Of a DNA stretch of 64,000 nt, positions 57,144-64,000 are shown one piece after another; within the stretch, counting starts at the first letter, position 1, and each line of letters begins with the position of its first letter. Origin of the DNA: Helichrysum umbraculigerum (Eukaryota; Streptophyta; Magnoliopsida; Asterales; Asteraceae); assembly GCA_949592205.1 (NCBI GenBank), contig CATIUR010000006.1:11983001-12047000 (forward strand), read 5' to 3'. A program made the translations under genes and the position numbers. Under the pieces are notes generated by a model that searched no databases, was not told where the DNA came from, and was given only the letters and a program-made list of their open reading frames with translations.

Positions 57144-59447
57144 TGATGTGACACAAAAAGACATGTTTTTAAGTACAATATTCCACACTTTTTAGGCACA
57201 TCTTTAGTGAAAAAATTCCAAAACAATCATTATTTACTAAAATTCACTAAAGTGCTCAAAATATAGATGTTGCTACAAAAGTCACTAAAAACGTCCAAAT
57301 AACGAGCAAAACAGAGCGAATAAACAACAATCAATTCTCACATCCTCATTTACCTTATGCAAAACATATTTTAACCTTATGGTATGTTGTAATAGGTAAA
57401 AAAGAGACGAAAGAATACAGAATCATGCAAATCTGGTAAAGAACGGAGAAGACACTACACTTTCAGAATGGTTTAAAGTCATTTCGGCTACGCTTCAGCT
57501 AAACACATCCAATTTCAGTTAGATTGGAATCATTAGAAGCGTAATGAAATTACGAAACCACAGGCGAAAGAATCAGGTCAAACGGACGCATAACGAAGGA
57601 GATACGTGCGTTTTAAACAATGAACGAAATCAGACAGAGACCGTATACGGCCTTAGGAACCGTATACGGCCCTATAAAGACCGTATACGGCCTTGTATAG
57701 ACCGTATACGGCCCTATACAAGCCGTATACGGCCCCCCATGCCCCATATCCAGCTTCGTTTGCTTGTACGCTGTGCTGTTTCGCTTGTACGTGTGATTTG
57801 GAGCTTTGCCTATAAATAGTGGACATCACCTCCACATTTCAACACACCATTCTTCATTCCACTCATTTCCTCACTCTCACTTTCTCTCTCACACACACTC
57901 TCTCTCTCTACTCTCTCTCTCCTCTTTTTCTCTCTCTAGAATTAGGGTTAGCATCAGTTAGTTCTCAGTTAATATTTAACTGAAACTAACGGAGGGGCTA
58001 CTTTTGTAATAGCATAGGGAATAGTTCAGGGGCTTTTCTTGTAATATTGTCGAAGATATTGCGGAGGTTCTGCTTGTACTCTCTCTCTCTCTAAACGCTT
58101 ATTCAATCTACGCTTTATTAACGGTTACTTCTTTCCTTATCTGTTATAATGATGATTACTATTGTTATTATGTTAGATTTAGGACCTGTTATTATGCGTA
58201 GTGAGTAGTTCCCTTGTGTGTTTGTTATGATGTAATTAGTTTATATATGTATGGGGTGATGCTGCTTTAATATACAATTGAAAACCCGGTGTGCTGTTAC
58301 TTTATATTTATGATTTCTAAACCTTTTTACAATCGCCTTTCCCCCAAATAAACGTGGTTAGAAGCTTTATGACAAGGAGTTGCGAACCTTGATCAAACAG
58401 TCACTACCTATCCGTGTTTTCTAAAATAATAAACATGGTCTGAATTGTGTAACTGTGGAAATACTGTCTAAACCTTTCGTATAGTACACCGTGAATCAAT
58501 CAGGGATTTATTGGGGATAGTGAGGGCCGGTTTAAATCATAGATGGTAGCACTTTAATACAAACTTAGTTTATATTAGTCCGGGGTGACCGTAAAGTATG
58601 TGATACCGGAAAGACCACGATAAACGGCACTGTACTTCGTATAGCGTTGGAAACACCTCTGGTGGAGTACAAATACGTGGAAGCTAAGGAAATGTCGGTG
58701 GTTGAAGACTGTATCACATCCTGGTTGAACACAAAGCCTTGGACTAAACCATGACCATTAATATAGAGTTAACAGTCACCAAAACCAGTCTAAATCATAA
58801 ATGCCTTGTCTGACCAAGTTATTCTCGTAGTGTTAAGAAAGGTCGGAACCTTAGTGGGTATGTTACTCTATCTCATGCACCCAGGAATTGAACATTCCAA
58901 GAAGGGTCGTTACACCGTCACTGGATAACGTTGAAGAGTTGAGCATCCTCCTCCGATCAGACTCAATATGGCCTAGTACTCAGTGACATACTGGTTGGTC
59001 TCTCCAATCAGTAGGGTGTTAGTGTTTACACTACGAATAACTGAACTCAAGCAAGACACAAATCTTTAATATACGTTTTCATACTGAAACCCTAAAGCAT
59101 CTCCCCTGCATAAAGCTAATGAAATCGTAACAAACACATCTTTGCCATACTGATATTATCCCTATTCTAATTTTTGTTCATTTTATGTTTATTTTAATTA
59201 GTTTAATTTACGTACCTAAGTATAAACCCCCACTCAAAACTATTTTGAATCCATTGCTAAGTTGAACCTTTCTTCCTGACAATTCGTTTCACAATACGGT
59301 TAGCTTGAAGAATGACCCTAGGTCATACTACTGCTATACAGCTTTAGTAAACTTAGGTCCCCAGCATTACAAATTTAAAAGCTTACCACCCACCTGTCGT
59401 GTCCCCTTTCCGTTGCGTTGATGACCGTGTCGGATCGGGGCGCGACA
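57144..59447 (+). repeat. Element E 3' LTR (2304 bp)
   Basis: Full copy matching 29126-29651 plus 48967-50721. Begins TGATGTGACAC and ends GGGGCGCGACA; flanked by gtgcc. TATA box CTATAAATAG at 57810-57819 and CT-rich tract at 57856-57943. Confidence 0.93.
57641..57732 (+). repeat. 21-bp-phased CCGTATACGG array in E 3' LTR
   Basis: Five perfect 10-bp palindromes start at 57641, 57660, 57681, 57702 and 57723, so the last four are exactly 21 bp apart, 78 bp upstream of the TATA box. The 5' LTR has four copies. Confidence 0.9.
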
Positions 59448-59452
59448 GTGCC

Positions 59453-59533
59453 CTTCCACCCCTAAAAAAATGGAGCATCCTCATTGGTTCCCTCATTCCC
59501 ACTAATTTTGTCATTTTCATTTGAACCTCACCC
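59453..59533 (-). repeat. Element M right terminal inverted repeat, outer part
   Basis: Its complement begins GGGTGAGGTTCAAATGA and contains GGAATGAGGGAACCAAT, matching 24911-24965. Confidence 0.5.
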
Positions 59534-59542
59534 TATGTACTA

Positions 59543-60505
59543 TTCATGTTTAAGTATCTATATCGTTACTTCAAATTATATAAACTTTTAATAATTATAA
59601 AAAATAGAGGGGCCTAATTGATTAATTGAATTTTTAAATAATATATAATGTAAAAACTAAATAAACAGAGGGGTCTAAATGATTAATTCAATTTGATATA
59701 GATGATGTTACAAAGGTGAATCATATATTATATTTAAGATGTGTATGTATGTATCTATATCCATGCAATTCACGGGCCAACCGGATGAACTTTATTTGTT
59801 TTCGGCAACGAATATTATATTAGGAACTAGGTTAAAAACCCATGATTATATATTGGCATGCATTTTTGTTACAAATACTTAAAATGTACGATATAGAGTA
59901 ATAATGAATTATTTAAAAGTCTATAAGGACACCTTTAATTGAACGCTAGAAATCGTATGTTTTGTAGATACTCTTTGTATACTACATTTGTCTCAATATT
60001 ATATTGTCCCATTATAAAATACGCTTCTAGAGGACTTCTACGTGATGTAAAACGGAGTTTGACAAAACTCGTTATTTCACTTATTTATTTTTTTACTTTT
60101 AGTAGATACTTTATATTTTATTGTTATTACATAGGAAATGTTTTCTTTTATTAGTATTTAGATTTTACTAAGTATTACTCCAGTACTATGATTATTTTAT
60201 TAATTGTTAACTTGATTATTATTAAATAAATTGGCATGCATTTTGGTTATAAATACTTAAAATGTATGATACATAGAATAAGAATGAATTATGTAAAAGT
60301 ATTTCATGACACCTTTTATTGACCGGAAAACATCGTATTTTTTGTAGAACCTGTTTGTATACTACATTTCTCAATATTAATTTGTTACATTATAAAATAT
60401 GCTTATACGTAATGTAAAACGGAGTTTTACAAAACCCGTTATTTCACTTATTCATTATTTTTAACTTTTAGTAGATACCTTCTATTTTATTGTTATAGTT
60501 TCATC
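59543..60505. repeat. AT-rich stretch with a 378-bp-period duplication
   Basis: 59853-60150 recurs as 60231-60505 at roughly 80-85% identity by eye (TTGGCATGCATTTT, TACTTAAAATGTA, TAAAACGGAGTTT). Shorter repeats of a GAGGGG(C/T)CTAA motif lie at 59610 and 59665. No coding sequence seen. Confidence 0.7.
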
Positions 60506-60544
60506 GTGGATTACCTAAAAGTGATCCTTCTAGAACTGTGGTCT

Positions 60545-60720
60545 AGGAATCAAAGTTGTGGAAATGCTTATTGCACTGTACATCGTTAGTACACCTAAGA
60601 TCTGGAAAGCTGTGGAAATGCTTAAATGCCCAGTACACCGTCAGTATATCTAGGGTTTGGAAAACTGTGGGAATGCCTAATTGCCCTGTACACCGTGATT
60701 ATTTCTAGGGATGAACGCCT
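60545..60720 (+). repeat. Athila-like LTR remnant with 54-bp repeats
   Basis: Three units with TGTGGAAATGC and GTACACCGT start at 60557, 60611 and 60666. The same words occur once in the E LTR (49724-49770), so this is probably debris of a related LTR. Confidence 0.55.
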
Positions 60721-60771
60721 GAATGTAAAGGAGGGTCTATGTTTATGATCGTTGAATGTGTGCTTAAAGTA

Positions 60772-60929
60772 GACAAATACAGGGTTGTGTCATTAATAAT
60801 ACCCCGACATGCTAAACCCTAACTAACCAACAGTTTAATATACATATGATGACAAATACAGGGTTGTGTCATTAATAATACCCCGACATGCTAAACCCTA
60901 ACTAACCAACAGTTTAATATACATATGAT
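60772..60929 (+). repeat. Exact 79-bp tandem duplication
   Basis: 60772-60850 and 60851-60929 are identical. The unit contains CCCCGACATGCTAAACCC. Identity implies a recent event. Confidence 0.9.
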
Positions 60930-62730
60930 GCAATTAGTATTCACCATGGTGCTCCGTATCGTGCTCCGTTTGCTTGTACGTGCTGCTTCGTGAGTTGTAC
61001 GTGCGATTTTGAGGATTGCCTATAAATATTGGACACCCTCCACACTACACCTTACACACCTTTCCTTCATTCTCATTTCTTCCTCCTCACTTTCTCTCTC
61101 ACACACATCTCTCTCTCTAATTTCTCTCTCTAGAAGTTTCTCTCTCAAGAATTGAGCTAGTTAGAGAGATAGTTAGGTAGAGGTAGCTTTTAGCTTTTGT
61201 ACGGAGTTACTCCAAGACTTTGTATTCCCAAAGATCTATTTGTAATAAATTCGTATCAGGTTCTATTTATATATCTCTTACTTTCCATATTTAAACATGT
61301 GTTGCTTTGTTTATACTTGTTTAGGATTGTATGCTAGATATATAATGTTAGGCTAGACATTTCTGTGTGTTTACTGTGATGTAGTTATGTTAGAATAGTC
61401 AATATGTTTATGCCATACTGTTACTCTGTCTGTGTTGCTTTAACTGTGTATGAACTTATAAACTGAGTCTCGAATGTTTATCTATCCAACTTAGGCTGTG
61501 GTTAGAAGCTTCCTGCTAGAACTTGGCCAACTACTAGTGGTACGTTCTCTTCCTATTCTATGCCTGATGATCAATGAACTCGGTGTGGCTGTGTTCTCTA
61601 GATTGAAACATATCATAAGAGACACGGAGCGTAGGACTCGAGATAGGTTAGATTCATGTTTATATGTTAGATATCTTTGAGAGAACTTTCAGAATATCTA
61701 TGATCTGATTATTAGTTATCTGCTATGCTTAGGATTATGGTGTTCTGTTATGTGTCACCCTATTGCATGTTCTTGTTTGATTGTTGCCCTAGGAATGATG
61801 CATGCTAGAGTTATCCCCTCGGTTCATATCAGTAACTGTATGATTAGGTTTTCAGACACGGAATATTGATATACACATTAGATTAACATGCATGGAATAG
61901 TTGCGATGATTTATATGTTTAATGATGAACAATTTAACCGACCGTTAGCCCGACTATCCCAACTTGGTCCGCGGGATTATCCCCGTTTGTGTTTTTGTTC
62001 AATCAACAATTCACGCTACGATACAGACGTCTCTGATGACTGTGACTGGGGACCAGGATTCGAGGATAGTTGTCGGTTGAATTGGTCTGTACATTTGGGA
62101 GAACTTCCGGTGTATTTGGCATTCTATAACTGCTATCCACGTGATATGTTATTTATCTGATTGCGGACAACTCTACGTTAATTATCTAATAGGCTCGTAG
62201 TTATAGCTCATTAGGATATAGGAAATCCTGGAAAGTAATGTGGAACCCTAATTAATGTAACAGAAAAACCGTAAAACGCCCTACTACTCGGTATAGTGCT
62301 GGAAACACCAGTTGGTGGAGTACAAACGTATGGAAGCCGCGGAACGGTCATAGGTACAATACTTTGCATTAATTATGTTTCTATCCTCTCCGTATTAATC
62401 ATCATACCTAGTAGACTTACCCTTGACTATTCACCAATAACATATAACGAAATCATAGTAAACACTCGCGTATCCTCTGTCGTCCGAGTCTCGGTACAAA
62501 CCTCTTTTATTTTATTTGCTTTTTCTTAGATTAGTATTTAGCTATAAAAACCAAACCTATCCAAAGCTTTTAAAACCCTAGCTAAATTACCAAAGATAAT
62601 TAAACTTCCTAGACTTCCATGCCCGTTGTAGTTTGAAGAACGACACCTGAGTCATGCGTGCCGCTTACTGCCCCTTTAGGTTCATTATGTAGTATATAGC
62701 TTAGGATTCCCCAGCTTTATAAATTTTAAA
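60930..62730 (+). repeat. Element F 5' LTR (start uncertain)
   Basis: Related along its length to the E LTR: CCGTTTGCTTGTACG, GCCTATAAATATTGGACA (TATA 61020-61028), CT-rich leader (61079-61150), TAGTGCTGGAAACACC near 62296. Compared with E it lacks about 80 bp at its 3' end. Open frames inside it (61498, 61888, 62296) look fortuitous. Confidence 0.65.
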
Positions 62731-62756
62731 AGCTTTTTTGGTGCCGCTGCCGGGGA
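62731..62756 (+). other. Element F primer-binding site
   Basis: TTTTTTGGTGCCGCTGCCGG, the tRNA-Asp-type site as in A and E. Confidence 0.75.
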
Positions 62757-62923
62757 CTACAACGACCGATTTTAGGAATTTAGTTATCTTAGTTATTTAG
62801 CGATCCTTTCGTAAGATCATTATCATCCGGAAGTTACAGTTTCTATCCCTAGGTTAGTTAGTTCTAATTTCCCGTCCTTAGTTAGATCTTTTCTTTCAAA
62901 CCTTACTTTCTTCTAAATAAGTT

Positions 62924-64000
62924 ATGTCAAACCGTATCACTCTCGCCTCATCAACCCAACCAATGCTAGAGGGACGAGGAGGACCGATCATATCGCCAAC
63001 CGACGAAACCCTTGAAATTAGGCCACATTTTATTAAAATGCTTAAATCTCAGTGTCAGTTTCATGGTCTTTCGGTTGAAAACCCTAACGCCCATCTTAAT
63101 AAATTCATCAACATTTCCGACTCTTTCGAACAAACCGGATCCAGTAAGGAAGTCACCCGACTTCACCTGTTTCCTTATTCTTTGTCTTTCCGAGCCCAAA
63201 TATGGTTTTATGAACTCAAACCCAATTCGATTCATACTTGGGAGGAGATAGCTACTAAGTTCTTAGCTAAGTATTTCCCTCCTTCCCTGCAAACCAAGCT
63301 CAAAAGTGAAATCATTAACTTTCATCAAGGAACTACCGAATCATTGAGCTCGGCTTGGGAATGATTTAAGAATCTGCTTGGAAGATATCCGAATCATCAG
63401 TTGACTGAAACGAATCTGTTCTGTACATTCTACAACAGTTTGAATCATCATCATCAACAAAACCTCGATGCTGCTTCATTCGGAAACTTCATGCTACATA
63501 CTTCAGACGAAGCTTGGAAGTTGATTGAGACGATAACGATGCACCAACATGACTTGGAGTTAGATGAATCAACCTCAGAAATCAGGAATACTTCTAATCA
63601 AGCCTTAAACACTTTAAGAGCTCAACTCGAATCCATCTCTAAAGTTGTCAAGGACATGCAAGACTCTCCCAAACCCAAGAAGAAACCTCAACGGCTCTTC
63701 TCAAACTCAAAGTCCAAGGAAGATGTTCTCGCCACAACCAGAACCACTGATCAAATCATTCAATCGTCAGTTCTCTCTACACCCTCTACTTCTTTACAAT
63801 TGTCTTCTCGTCTAAACAATACGATTTTCAATAACTTCATGGTTGAGCAAAACAATACAAATAAACAAATTGTTGATTTTCAAAACCAAATTGATTATTT
63901 GCTTAGAATTTCAAACGATTTAATTGAAAACATGGATGACAATATTAAAAGATTGTTTTTAAAAGTTGAGGAGAAGCAAAGGGAAGAAGCGATTCACAAA
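62924..64000 (+). pseudogene. Element F Athila-type gag (runs off the window)
   Basis: ATG at 62924. Motifs: EGRGGPI, CQFHGLSVENPNAHLNKF, HLFPYSLSFRAQIWF, KFLAKYFPPSLQTKLKSE and SSAWE. A TGA at 63362-63364 stands where A and E have an Arg codon before FK; beyond it the frame is open to the window end, continuing with NLLGRYPNH, NLDAASFGNF and a Ser/Lys-rich tail, then an Asn/Gln/Glu-rich probably coiled-coil stretch. The single CGA-to-TGA-type change is the only lesion visible. Confidence 0.88.

Larger units (their letters stand above)
29126..59447 (+). mobile_element. Element E: Athila-like LTR retrotransposon lacking pol
   Basis: E's own sequence is 29126-29651 plus 48967-59447. The target duplication gtgcc is exact (29121-29125 and 59448-59452). 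Order: 5' LTR (split by G), tRNA-Asp-type primer site, gag, protease, acidic linker, domain X, 3' non-coding region with duplicated polypurine module, 3' LTR. Like A it has no RT, RNase H or integrase. The frame is constant for about 3.7 kb apart from nonsense codons and shifts only near the end of X. Confidence 0.92.
24911..59533. mobile_element. Element M: probable TIR DNA transposon (Mutator-like) split by E
   Basis: M's own sequence is 24911-29125 plus 59453-59533. The two ends resemble each other in inverted orientation: GGTTCAAATGA, a diverged stretch, then GAATGAGGGAA and CAAT at both ends, then GAGGGGTATAATGGTAAATT near 25060 facing the complementary end at 29100-29125/59453. The flanks tatgttata (24902-24910) and tatgtacta (59534-59542) match at 7 of 9 positions, compatible with a decayed 9-bp duplication of Mutator type. 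No intact transposase is present. Confidence 0.5.
60930..64000 (+). mobile_element. Element F: Athila-like LTR retrotransposon, 5' part
   Basis: LTR promoter region with TATA box and CT-rich tract, primer site at 62731-62756 and gag from 62924 to the window end. The LTR start is uncertain. Whether F has RT and integrase cannot be seen. Confidence 0.75.

Noticed and set aside
57544..57835. Open frames over the CCGTATACGG array with repeated VYGLYRAVYG-like peptides
   Set aside because: They arise from the palindromic LTR repeats read on both strands; no start context or homolog, and the region is promoter DNA.
61498..62529. Three open frames of 60-90 residues in the F LTR
   Set aside because: They lie in sequence that aligns as LTR with E and show no motif.

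Overview
The window is plant nuclear DNA made almost entirely of transposable elements nested inside one another. I found no recognisable host gene, rRNA, tRNA or CRISPR array. The gypsy lineages (Tekay-like chromoviruses primed by initiator tRNA-Met, and Athila-like elements primed by a tRNA-Asp-type site), LTRs over 2 kb, AT richness and many nonsense codons point to repeat-rich heterochromatin of an angiosperm. A eudicot, possibly an asterid, is my guess from protein flavour only.

Left half (1-24872), four levels deep: D, a minus-strand chromovirus fragment (23106-24872), was hit in its integrase by B, a minus-strand Tekay-like element whose 5' part is at 17160-23105. B was hit in its reverse transcriptase by A, a minus-strand Athila-like element (1-17159, last 60 bp of its 3' LTR at the window start). 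A was hit in its coding region by C, a full plus-strand chromovirus (3044-11775).

Right half (24911-59533), also four levels deep: M, a probable TIR DNA transposon of Mutator type (24911-29125 plus 59453-59533), contains E, an Athila-like element (29126-59447). The 5' LTR of E contains G, a Tekay-like element (29652-48961). The gag gene of G contains H, a non-coding minus-strand LTR element (34061-43036). C, E, G and H are flanked by exact 5-bp target duplications that I could read on both sides. From 59543 there are decayed tandem repeats and then F, an Athila-like element on the plus strand whose gag runs off the window.

The most unusual content is the pair A and E. Both encode one Athila-type gag-protease reading frame, but the expected reverse transcriptase, RNase H and integrase are replaced by an acidic linker and a conserved, unrecognised helical domain (X) built of three repeats. 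Both also share a conserved 3' non-coding region with a hairpin plus polypurine module present twice.

The second unusual set is in the Tekay-like elements. B and G share a near-identical 230-bp leader after the primer-binding site, a conserved upstream ORF (ORF0) before gag, a consensus 5' splice site in the LTR and a good 3' splice site just before the gag ATG. This predicts a spliced gag-pol mRNA and an unspliced genomic/ORF0 RNA. H keeps part of the same signals with no coding capacity and looks like a parasite of this system.
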